Below are positions 36,142 through 43,844 of a DNA stretch of 64,000 nucleotides, piece by piece. The position numbers were made by a program, and so were the translations under genes. The first letter of the stretch is position 1; the number at the start of each line of letters is the position of its first letter. The stretch is from the NCBI GenBank assembly GCA_020161455.1, contig JAIUNZ010000003.1, forward strand, positions 186,001 through 250,000. The letters are read 5' to 3'. Origin of the DNA: Bacteroidota bacterium (lineage in GTDB: Bacteria; Bacteroidota; Bacteroidia; Flavobacteriales; Flavobacteriaceae). The notes under the pieces were generated by a model that was given only the letters and a program-made list of their open reading frames with translations, searched no databases and had not been told where the DNA came from.

Positions 36142-36996
36142 ATGACTAAAAAAAGTTCAATTAATGTTGAAAAAATTAACCAACACATTGTTAACTGGCT
36201 GAAAGAATATGCAAAAAAAGCAAAAGTAAATGGTTTTGTAGTTGGAATTTCTGGAGGAATAGATTCTGCTGTAACTTCAACATTGTGTGCGCAAACTGGT
36301 TTTAAAACACTTTGTGTAGAAATGCCAATTCATCAAGACTTAAAACAAGTCAATAGAGGAAAAGAACATATTGAACAATTGAGAAGCAGATTTTCTAATG
36401 TTTCTCATGCTATTACAGATTTGACACAAGTATTTGAAATTTTTAAAAGTGAAGTTCCAAAAAGTGATGATGCAACAAAATACAATTTGTCATTAGCCAA
36501 TACTAGAGCTAGATTGCGAATGACAACTTTATATTATCATGCTGGAATAAATGGATTTCTAGTTGCTGGTACCGGAAATAAAGTTGAAGATTTTGGAGTA
36601 GGATTTTATACTAAATATGGTGATGGTGGTGTTGACCTAAGTCCAATAGCCGATTTGATGAAAAGTGATGTTTTTGCATTAGCGGAATATCTTAAAGTAC
36701 CTCATTCAATTCAAACTGCTGCTCCAACGGATGGTTTGTTTGGCGATTCAAGAACGGATGAAGAGCAACTCGGAGCAAGTTATGACGAACTTGAATGGGC
36801 AATGGTTGAAGTTGAAAAAAACAAAACTATTGAAGATTTTTTTGGTCGTGAAAAAGAAGTTTTTTCTATCTACAAACGCCTAAATTCAGCCAACCAACAT
36901 AAAATGCAACCCATTCCTATATGTATTTTGCCAAAAAACATAATAAAAATGACGATTAATAGTATTATATTTATTTTTTTATTATTTTTACTCTAA
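36142..36996 (+). CDS. nadE: NAD(+) synthase
   Basis: NadE makes NAD from nicotinate adenine dinucleotide, ATP and ammonia (or glutamine). The 284 residues form the synthetase domain only, without a glutaminase domain. Motifs are GFVVGISGGIDSAVTS near 31-46 (P-loop of the N-type ATP pyrophosphatases), NTRARLRMTTLYYHA near 120-134, VAGTGNKVEDFGVGFYTKYG near 141-160 and GDGGVDLSPIADL near 160-172. The final 17 or so residues (after ICILPKN) are hydrophobic and AT-codon-rich, and look like a recent extension past the usual end. Confidence 0.95.
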   Translation: MTKKSSINVEKINQHIVNWLKEYAKKAKVNGFVVGISGGIDSAVTSTLCAQTGFKTLCVEMPIHQDLKQVNRGKEHIEQLRSRFSNVSHAITDLTQVFEIFKSEVPKSDDATKYNLSLANTRARLRMTTLYYHAGINGFLVAGTGNKVEDFGVGFYTKYGDGGVDLSPIADLMKSDVFALAEYLKVPHSIQTAAPTDGLFGDSRTDEEQLGASYDELEWAMVEVEKNKTIEDFFGREKEVFSIYKRLNSANQHKMQPIPICILPKNIIKMTINSIIFIFLLFLL

Positions 36997-37028
36997 ATTT
37001 CTATTAATCTTTATCAAAAACCACAATT

Positions 37029-37658
37029 ATGATAAATGTATGTATTGCTGATAACTTTCCAGTTGTACACTTTGGTATCAAAGCTTATTTCAAAGACCAC
37101 AATGAAATAAACATTGCATCCAATGTAGGAAATTTTTTTATGATTCCAGATGCATTAAGAAACAAAGAAATTGACGTCTTAATCTTGGATTTAGAACTTG
37201 ACGGATTAAATAGTATTTATGAAGTAAAGTCAATCATTAAAAATTTTCCAAAAACTAAAGTTATTATTTTCAGTAGTTTGTCTGAACACATTTATGCACC
37301 AAATGCTATTAAAGCAGGTTGTGCCGGGTATGTTCATAAGACATCAAAACTTGAGAATTTAGGGATTACAATTGTTAAAGTTAACAATGGTCAGATTATC
37401 CTAAATGATGACATCAAGAAAAAGCTAGCATTAATTGCTAAACAAAACAAAACGGAACGTTTGTACCGTAAACTTTCTAACCGAGAAATCGAAGTACTTC
37501 GTTTTCTTAGTGACGGAAAAAAGAACAACGAAATTGCTAAGATTTTGAATCTTAATGAAAAAACGATTAGTACTTATAAGCTCCGTCTTTTGACAAAGCT
37601 GAATGTAACGAACTTGGTTGACCTTGTTAATAAAGCAAAAACTTTAGAAATCGTTTAA
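37029..37658 (+). CDS. LuxR-family (NarL-type) response regulator
   Basis: This 209-residue protein pairs an N-terminal receiver domain with a C-terminal LuxR helix-turn-helix. Receiver residues are Asp8, the phosphoacceptor Asp54 (LILDLELDG), Ser82-83 and Lys104 (YVHKTS). The DNA-binding domain runs from KLSNREIEVLRFLSDG to ISTYKLRLLTKLNV. Only one acidic residue (Asp8) is seen where two usually bind the metal ion, so the pocket is slightly reduced. No histidine kinase gene is adjacent, so it is an orphan regulator here. It follows nadE by 32 bases, and a bidirectional terminator ends it. Target genes are unknown. Confidence 0.9.
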   Translation: MINVCIADNFPVVHFGIKAYFKDHNEINIASNVGNFFMIPDALRNKEIDVLILDLELDGLNSIYEVKSIIKNFPKTKVIIFSSLSEHIYAPNAIKAGCAGYVHKTSKLENLGITIVKVNNGQIILNDDIKKKLALIAKQNKTERLYRKLSNREIEVLRFLSDGKKNNEIAKILNLNEKTISTYKLRLLTKLNVTNLVDLVNKAKTLEIV

Positions 37659-37664
37659 AAATTT

Positions 37665-37691
37665 AAAAATCCCGAGAAATCGGGATTTTTT
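37665..37691. terminator. Bidirectional terminator between the regulator gene and dnaG
   Basis: AAAAATCCCGA (37665-37675) and TCGGGATTTTT (37680-37690) form an 11-base perfect stem with a GAAA loop. T runs lie on both strands, so it can end both convergent genes. Confidence 0.9.
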
Positions 37692-39680
37692 TTAATAATA
37701 TGTAGATCGAATTCTTCCTATTTTATTGGTCAACATCACTTTCAATTTATTATAATCATTAATATTTGCCTTTAATTCTTCAACATCTATTTCTTCATTT
37801 GTTGAAAAATCATTCATCAAATCTGCTATTACTTTATTTATTAAATATTCTCTAAACGATATTATCGTTTCTGAAACATATTGAGATATCGATTGTTCTT
37901 TTTGTTTTACATAAATGTGTTTGGTTTCCCAGTTATGTAGAGATTCTTTTTCTTCATTCATCAAAATATCTGTAACAATTTGAGATTGTTCTTCAGATAA
38001 TTGTTGTAAAAATTGTTCTTGACTAAAACTTTCTTCTTGATTGTATTTTTCAATAAGAGTACTATATATATCCTTAAAAATTGGATTTGCCAATTCAATT
38101 TCATCTTCTTGCAAACTCAAGTAAATCCTTTGAAAAACTTTATAATTATTTTTCTCAGGAATTTCAATAGTTTCGCCTGTATCATTTGTCTTCAAAATAA
38201 CATCTTCAAATTCGGCATCTACTGTTCCGTAAATCAATAATATTTCTATCAATTTACGTTCTAATTCATAAATAACATCTACTTTATGAGCAACAACTTG
38301 CGTGTCATTCTTTACAACTTTAAACGATTTTTGCTCAGTGTTCTCAGTGTTTTTTTGTTTTTTTCCAGCTTCTAAAATATCTTTCTTAACAATTTGCGCC
38401 AAAGTATTCAACAAAACTTGCTCGGAAATATCCATAATTCGTGAACATTCCTGGATATAGATTTCTCTTTTAATTCTATCTGGAATTTTGGAAATACTAA
38501 CAACCATATCGCGAATTAAATCGGCTTTTTTAATTGGATCGTTCTTGGCTTCATCCATCAAAATGGAAGCTTTGAATTGGATAAAATCTTTGGCATTGTT
38601 TTCCAAATAAGCCACTAAATCGTCATAGGAATTTTTTCGAGCAAAACTATCCGGATCATCACCTTCTGGAAATGTGCAAACTTTGACGTTCATTCCTTCT
38701 TCAAGAATCAAATCAATTCCACGAATGGAAGCGCGCAATCCAGCGGCATCACCATCAAAAAGTACTGTGATGTTTTTTGTCAAACGATTAATCAAACGAA
38801 TTTGGTCAGGTGTTAGTGCTGTTCCCGATGAAGCCACAACATTTTCAATTCCGGCTTGATGCATTTGAATAACATCGGTATAACCTTCGACTAAATAGCA
38901 ATTATTCTGCTTGGCAATAGCTTGTTTGGCATGAAAAATTCCATACAACACTTTACTTTTATGGTAAATATCGCTTTCGGGTGAATTAAGGTATTTTGCC
39001 GCTTTTTTATCATTGGTTAAAATTCTTCCACCAAAGCCTAAAACTCTTCCCGACATGGATTGTATAGGAAACATAACTCGACCTTTGAAACGGTCAAATT
39101 GTTTGTCTTCTTTTACAATTGTTAAACCTGTTTTTTCTAAATAATCCAGTAAATAACCTTTAGACAATGCTTCTTTGGTGAATGCATCCCAACTTTCTGG
39201 TGAATATCCTAATCCAAATTTGGTAATCGTTTCAGAAGTAAAACCTCTTTCTTTAAAATAAGAAAGCCCGATAGCTTTTCCTTCTTCGGTATTGAGCATG
39301 GTTTCTTGAAAATATTTTTTAGCAAATTCTGAAACCAAATACATGCTTTCTTTTTCGCTTGCAATGGCTTTGTCTTCATTTGAAACTTCTGTCTCTTCTA
39401 TTTCAATATTGTATTTTTTTGCTAAAAAACGAATAGCTTCCGGATAGGTAAAATGCTCGTGTTCCATCAAAAAAGTAACAACGCTTCCGCCTTTTCCGGT
39501 ACTAAAATCTTTCCAAATTTGTTTTACAGGCGAAACCATGAACGATGGCGTTCGTTCTTCTGAAAATGGACTTAATCCTTTAAAGTTACTTCCAGCACGC
39601 TTTAGCTGAACAAAATCGCCTATGACTTCTTCAACTCTAGCGGTTTCAAAAACTTTATCAATGGTTTCTCTGGTAATCAA
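37692..39680 (-). CDS. dnaG: DNA primase
   Basis: DnaG makes RNA primers at the replication fork. The 662 residues have the usual three parts: an N-terminal region in the place of the zinc-binding domain (1-100), a TOPRIM catalytic core (YLVEGYTDVIQMHQ near 263-276 and FDGDAAGLRASIRG near 308-321), and a helicase-interacting C-terminal part (from about 450). All four zinc ligands of the E. coli enzyme are replaced: Ser37, Ser40, Asp58 and Thr61 stand where two Cys/His pairs are expected. The rest of the fold (FKGLSPFSEERTPSF, IWKDFSTGKGG) is well kept. Confidence 0.95.
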   Translation of the reverse strand: MITRETIDKVFETARVEEVIGDFVQLKRAGSNFKGLSPFSEERTPSFMVSPVKQIWKDFSTGKGGSVVTFLMEHEHFTYPEAIRFLAKKYNIEIEETEVSNEDKAIASEKESMYLVSEFAKKYFQETMLNTEEGKAIGLSYFKERGFTSETITKFGLGYSPESWDAFTKEALSKGYLLDYLEKTGLTIVKEDKQFDRFKGRVMFPIQSMSGRVLGFGGRILTNDKKAAKYLNSPESDIYHKSKVLYGIFHAKQAIAKQNNCYLVEGYTDVIQMHQAGIENVVASSGTALTPDQIRLINRLTKNITVLFDGDAAGLRASIRGIDLILEEGMNVKVCTFPEGDDPDSFARKNSYDDLVAYLENNAKDFIQFKASILMDEAKNDPIKKADLIRDMVVSISKIPDRIKREIYIQECSRIMDISEQVLLNTLAQIVKKDILEAGKKQKNTENTEQKSFKVVKNDTQVVAHKVDVIYELERKLIEILLIYGTVDAEFEDVILKTNDTGETIEIPEKNNYKVFQRIYLSLQEDEIELANPIFKDIYSTLIEKYNQEESFSQEQFLQQLSEEQSQIVTDILMNEEKESLHNWETKHIYVKQKEQSISQYVSETIISFREYLINKVIADLMNDFSTNEEIDVEELKANINDYNKLKVMLTNKIGRIRSTYY

Positions 39681-39729
39681 GATTTTTGGTTCTAAATTTA
39701 AATTTCAAAGTTACATGATAAAATAAAAA

Positions 39730-39761
39730 AAACCTACAAGCTTTTGAAAACTTGCAGGTTT
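39730..39761 (-). terminator. Terminator of the ECF sigma/outer-membrane protein operon
   Basis: AAACCTACAAG (39730-39740) pairs with CTTGCAGGTTT (39751-39761) with one mismatch. On the minus strand a T run follows. It lies about 28 bases after the outer-membrane protein stop codon. Confidence 0.75.
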
Positions 39762-39789
39762 CTTGCATAAACTAACCTTAACCTAAATT

Positions 39790-40851
39790 TTAATTTAAAT
39801 CGAATCGAACTCCGAGTGAAATATTGTTTTGTTTCACAGCATTATTTCTAAACAATGGATTCAAATCGTATTTTACATATAAACTTGTTTCTCTGTAACC
39901 TATGTAAGCACTTAATCCGTAGATAAAATTACTTGAATTGAAATCGCCTTTCGTTTTCTGGGTTACTTCCATATCGTTACTATTATATTCTATAATTTGT
40001 TTCGATTTAACTCTAACACCTGCATAGCCACCAAGCCCCATCCTAAATGATTGATGTGTTTTAAAATAGGTTTTGTCTTCCTTAATTGTTTTGCCTGAAA
40101 AATCAAATTCTAAATGCAAAGGCAACACTAAATATACATTTCTAAAACGTGATTCTTTCAAATTTAACCCACTGTCTTCCAAATTGGTTTGATTTCCATT
40201 TTTTACAAACATTCTGTTTTCAGTTGGTCTCAAGTTGTTGTACATCACTGACATTCCATATTTTAAATGTAATAAATTGTTATTTTTTGCAATTCTTGTG
40301 TTATACGTTAAACCCCATTCGTAAAAGTGTGAACCCCAAAATCTAAAATCTGAATTTTCAATATTACCTTCAGTAACCACATTATTTAATCCAGCAGCAA
40401 AAACAAATTGTGATGTGGTTCGTCTTTCGGAATAATCTTTTTTCTTTTTAAAGCTAACTGTATCTTTTTCAAATTTTAAAACATAACGATTGTTAATCCT
40501 AACTGTTGTAGAATCATTTGATGGTTTGGACACTATTTTTCCATTAACCTTTTTTTGCACCAATTCTTTTAACTCTTCATGAGTAACAGCCACTTTATTT
40601 TCTATAATTATTGCACGTGCTTCGGCTAATTTTTTCTTTTTATCGTCGGCTTCAGCTTTAGTTATTGTTCCGTTTTCAAATTGTTTGTTTACTTCTTCAA
40701 TCTCAATTTTTAGTGCTTCTTTTTCGTCTTTAGTTATTTTTTCAATTTTTTCGGCAATTTGTCTTGCTTTAGATTCAAAAGTTTCTTGTGCGGTAATTTT
40801 TCCTGCTAAAAGGCATGCCGCTACTGCTAAGTAAATGGTAAAATTTCTCAT
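39790..40851 (-). CDS. Putative outer-membrane beta-barrel protein with coiled-coil N-terminus
   Basis: The 353-residue protein has a signal peptide (MRNFTIYLAVAACLLAGKITAQ), then a Lys/Glu-rich helical region of about 90 residues (25-105) with coiled-coil character, and a C-terminal beta-barrel-like part (from 140 on) with alternating aromatic strands ending in NNISLGVRFDLN, a typical outer-membrane closing strand. It is the last gene of a run with an ECF sigma factor and an anti-sigma-like membrane protein, which makes it a likely target or partner of that system. The function is unknown. Confidence 0.8.
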   Translation of the reverse strand: MRNFTIYLAVAACLLAGKITAQETFESKARQIAEKIEKITKDEKEALKIEIEEVNKQFENGTITKAEADDKKKKLAEARAIIIENKVAVTHEELKELVQKKVNGKIVSKPSNDSTTVRINNRYVLKFEKDTVSFKKKKDYSERRTTSQFVFAAGLNNVVTEGNIENSDFRFWGSHFYEWGLTYNTRIAKNNNLLHLKYGMSVMYNNLRPTENRMFVKNGNQTNLEDSGLNLKESRFRNVYLVLPLHLEFDFSGKTIKEDKTYFKTHQSFRMGLGGYAGVRVKSKQIIEYNSNDMEVTQKTKGDFNSSNFIYGLSAYIGYRETSLYVKYDLNPLFRNNAVKQNNISLGVRFDLN

Positions 40852-40881
40852 GATTGTTTGTTTTAAAATGATTAATGATTG

Positions 40882-41631
40882 TTATTCTTGATTTCTATTG
40901 CTTAATGCAACTTTTACTTCTTTATAATTTTTACTAATACTGTTAATGACTTTTTCTCTAAAAGTTTGTTCTACTTCGCCGTCAGCATGTGATAAAAGCG
41001 TATTAGCATCAACTTTTATTTTTTCTGATTTTAATTTAGTTTGCGACTTACTAGAATTTTCGGCCGAAGCAAGCAACGCATCTACATCTACATAAGTTGA
41101 TTTCTTTTGAACTAATTCTTTTCTTGGTTGAACTACTATTGGTTCAGTAGAATTAACTTTTGGAATGTCTTTTACTGCTGCAACATCGCCGGCTACTAAA
41201 TATTCTATTTCTTTGTCACGATTGATGATTGAATTTTGATTGCTTTTTTGATTGATGATTGAAACACCTTGATTGCTGATTGCTGATTTTTGATTTTTGA
41301 TTTTTGATGGATTATTAGTTGTTGCTACTTGATTTTCATTAGTTATTGGTAGTTCGTCATTTATTTTAGGTTCTTGATTTTTTGGCATAACTACTATTTC
41401 ATTATTAGGAATTGAAATGCTTTTTTCTTGATTGAATATAAACAAACCAACTGTTAGCAATACCAAAACGCTTGCAGCAACGCCAATAAACCAAAACGGA
41501 AAACGCTTTGTTTTTTTTTCTTCGGCAACAGTAAGCATTGCGTCCAATCTATCCCAAGCTTGTGTAGAAGGTTGAATTTCTCTTGAATTCAACTTTTCTT
41601 TAATTTGATTTTCCATATTATTCGGTTCCAT
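40882..41631 (-). CDS. Membrane protein in anti-sigma factor position
   Basis: The 249-residue protein has a short cytoplasmic N-terminal part (1-44, with REIQPSTQAWDRLDAMLTVAE), one membrane helix (45-66) and a long low-complexity periplasmic region rich in Asn, Lys, Ser and Gln. The DNA that codes for residues about 100-137 is built from repeats of GATTGATGATTGA and GATTTTT. Its layout and place right after the ECF sigma gene suggest an anti-sigma factor, and the N-terminal helix resembles those seen in other Bacteroidetes pairs, but no zinc-anti-sigma motif is present. Confidence 0.7.
   Translation of the reverse strand: MEPNNMENQIKEKLNSREIQPSTQAWDRLDAMLTVAEEKKTKRFPFWFIGVAASVLVLLTVGLFIFNQEKSISIPNNEIVVMPKNQEPKINDELPITNENQVATTNNPSKIKNQKSAISNQGVSIINQKSNQNSIINRDKEIEYLVAGDVAAVKDIPKVNSTEPIVVQPRKELVQKKSTYVDVDALLASAENSSKSQTKLKSEKIKVDANTLLSHADGEVEQTFREKVINSISKNYKEVKVALSNRNQE
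41219..41310. repeat. Simple-repeat tract within the anti-sigma-like gene
   Basis: The tract has two copies of GATTGATGATTGAA 31 bases apart, then two of GATTGCT and three of GATTTTT in tandem. It encodes the Asn/Lys/Ser/Gln-rich linker of the protein. A 22-base part (41244-41265) recurs at 14743-14764. Confidence 0.75.
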
Positions 41632-41692
41632 TGTAATTCCTCTTTAATATTGTTTTTCTAGTCTCATTGAATTCGCAAACAAATAATCTATA

Positions 41693-42265
41693 TTATTGAT
41701 TATTTTTCTTGATGCTCATTTCATAATTTTTAAGTTTTGTCACATTTTGTTGAAGAATCCTTCTTGCGTGTGATAATTGTGATTTTGATGTTCCTTCGTT
41801 AATTCCTAACATTGCTGCAATTTCATGATGTTTATAACCTTCAATGCAATACAAGTTAAAAACCATTTTATATCCATCGGGTAAACTATCTATCAAAAAC
41901 TGAATGTCTTCTATTGATAATTGGCTTTCAATATTGTTGACCTTTCCTTCTGTGAAATCTTCATCTTCTAAGAACTTTACTTTTTTTTGAACTCTTATAA
42001 ATGAAATACATTCGTTAATCATAATTCGTCTAATCCAACCTTCAAAACTTCCTTCGTGTTTGAAATTTTTCAGATTCGTGAAAACTTTCATAAAAGCCGT
42101 AATCATTATATCTTCTGCTTCGTGAATATCTTTTATATATTGGCGACAAATGCTAAGCATTTTTGGAGAAAATTTAGAATAAATCTTTTGTTGCGCATGA
42201 CGATTATTTTCGACTGCTAGTTCGATTAATTCTTTTTCTTCTTGATGTAAATTAATTACTTTCAT
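41693..42265 (-). CDS. ECF-type RNA polymerase sigma factor
   Basis: This 190-residue sigma-70 family protein has only regions 2 and 4, as in extracytoplasmic-function factors. Region 2 runs from QKIYSKFSPKMLSICRQYIK to FEGWIRRIMINECISFIR (near 60-77), and region 4 from LPDGYKMVFNLYCIEGYKHH to IAAMLGINEGTSKSQLSHAR (near 150-169). It is followed 61 bases later by the anti-sigma-like gene, and then by an outer-membrane protein gene. Upstream, TATCTTCG about 40 bases before the ATG may be the -7 element of its own promoter. The inducing signal is unknown. Confidence 0.92.
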   Translation of the reverse strand: MKVINLHQEEKELIELAVENNRHAQQKIYSKFSPKMLSICRQYIKDIHEAEDIMITAFMKVFTNLKNFKHEGSFEGWIRRIMINECISFIRVQKKVKFLEDEDFTEGKVNNIESQLSIEDIQFLIDSLPDGYKMVFNLYCIEGYKHHEIAAMLGINEGTSKSQLSHARRILQQNVTKLKNYEMSIKKNNQ

Positions 42266-42420
42266 TTAGATGGTTGAGTTTCTATCTGACTTCTATTAAC
42301 ATAGACGAAGATAGGTTCAAAATAGTTGCATGGTAATTTGAAAATTATTGAATTTGAAAATTTGAAAATGCGTAAAAATCACATTAACAATGCTTTATTG
42401 AAAAAATTATTTTGAAAAAA

Positions 42421-43398
42421 TTATTTTTTTCTTTCAATAACGTAATTAACCATTAACTCTAAACTTGATTTATACTCTGAATTGGGGAAATTTTGAAGTA
42501 ATAAAAGTGCTTCTTGTTGAAATTCGATCATTTTTTGTTCGGCAAAAGCTAGTCCGTTTTTGTCTTTAACAAATTGGATGACTTCTTTGACGCGTTTTTT
42601 GTCTTTGTTGTGGTTTTTAATGGAATTAATGCACCAACTTTTTTCTTTTGAAGTACAATTATTTAAAGCAAAAATCAACGGTAAAGTCATTTTTTGTTCT
42701 TTGATGTCAATTCCTGTTGGTTTTCCAATGGCATCATCGGTATAATCAAACAAATCATCTTTGATTTGAAATGCCATTCCAATCAGTTCACCGAACTTTC
42801 GCATTTTTTCAACCAAAACTTCGTCTTCGGAAACCGATTTTGCACCCAATGCACAACAAGCGGCAATTAGAGTTGCTGTTTTTTGACGAATGATTTCATA
42901 ATAAACGTCTTCGGTAATATCAAGTCGGCGTGCTTTTTCGATTTGCAATAATTCGCCTTCACTCATTTCACGAACTGCTACCGAAATTATACGAAGCAAA
43001 TCAAAATCGCCATTATCAATAGAAAGCAATAACCCTTTAGACAATAAATAATCCCCAACTAAAACGGCAATTTTATTTTTCCAAAGTGCGTTAATAGAAA
43101 AAAAACCACGTCTTCTGTTGCTGTCATCAACTACGTCATCGTGTACTAAAGTTGCTGTGTGAATCAATTCAATTACACTTGCGCCTCGATAGGTTCTTTC
43201 GTTTACTTTTCCTCCAGAAACCATTTTGGCAACCAAAAACACAAACATTGGTCGCATTTGTTTTCCTTTTCGATTTACAATATAATAGGTAATTCTGTTG
43301 AGCAACGCCACTTTAGAAGTCATTGATTCGTAGAACTTTTTTTCAAAAAGTTCCATTTCTTGCTGAATGGGTTGTTTTATTTGTGAAGTTATATTCAT
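42421..43398 (-). CDS. Long-chain polyprenyl diphosphate synthase
   Basis: The 325-residue protein elongates isoprenoid diphosphates. The two aspartate-rich motifs are present: DDVVDD (near 92-97, in THTATLVHDDVVDDSNRRRG-like context as in IspB) and DDLFDYTDD near 217-225. Small residues before the first motif (TATLV) leave room for a long product, so it most likely makes the octaprenyl or similar side chain for menaquinone rather than farnesyl or geranylgeranyl diphosphate. It is monocistronic; the tRNA-Gly gene and its terminator lie upstream. Confidence 0.92.
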   Translation of the reverse strand: MNITSQIKQPIQQEMELFEKKFYESMTSKVALLNRITYYIVNRKGKQMRPMFVFLVAKMVSGGKVNERTYRGASVIELIHTATLVHDDVVDDSNRRRGFFSINALWKNKIAVLVGDYLLSKGLLLSIDNGDFDLLRIISVAVREMSEGELLQIEKARRLDITEDVYYEIIRQKTATLIAACCALGAKSVSEDEVLVEKMRKFGELIGMAFQIKDDLFDYTDDAIGKPTGIDIKEQKMTLPLIFALNNCTSKEKSWCINSIKNHNKDKKRVKEVIQFVKDKNGLAFAEQKMIEFQQEALLLLQNFPNSEYKSSLELMVNYVIERKK

Positions 43399-43484
43399 CT
43401 GGGTACATCCAATTTACATTGAATGTTCAAATATACAATAAAGCGTGTGTTTGTGAAATTTTTTAAGTATAAGACTAAAAACAA

Positions 43485-43510
43485 AAAACCTTCAATTTCT
43501 TGAAGGTTTT
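43485..43510 (-). terminator. Terminator after tRNA-Gly
   Basis: AAAACCTTCAA (43485-43495) and TTGAAGGTTTT (43500-43510) form a perfect 11-base stem with a 4-base loop. It lies two bases after the tRNA-Gly 3' end on the minus strand, so it ends that transcript. Confidence 0.88.
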
Positions 43511-43512
43511 AG

Positions 43513-43585
<73 letters not shown>

Positions 43586-43844
43586 TTTTGTGAGTGCAAA
43601 TATATAGCATTTGTTTTATTCGATGCAACTTTTTTTTAAAAATATTTTTTGAAGAATTTAATTTGTGTTTTTCATAAGTTTTAATTGTTTTACTATTAAA
43701 AAGTTATATTTTTATAGCACTTATCATAATGTGCTTTTACTATAAAATCTTCAAGAAAAAGATTAAAATTTAAAAAATAGCCTTATTTTTAATTATAAGA
43801 TGAAGCTAAATTGCATTGTGTCTGTTTCTTTTATAAATTGTAAT

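Noticed and set aside
43800..43844. Earlier ATG of the L,D-transpeptidase lipoprotein
   Set aside because: It would put 15 polar and mixed residues before a clear lipoprotein signal peptide that starts at 43845.
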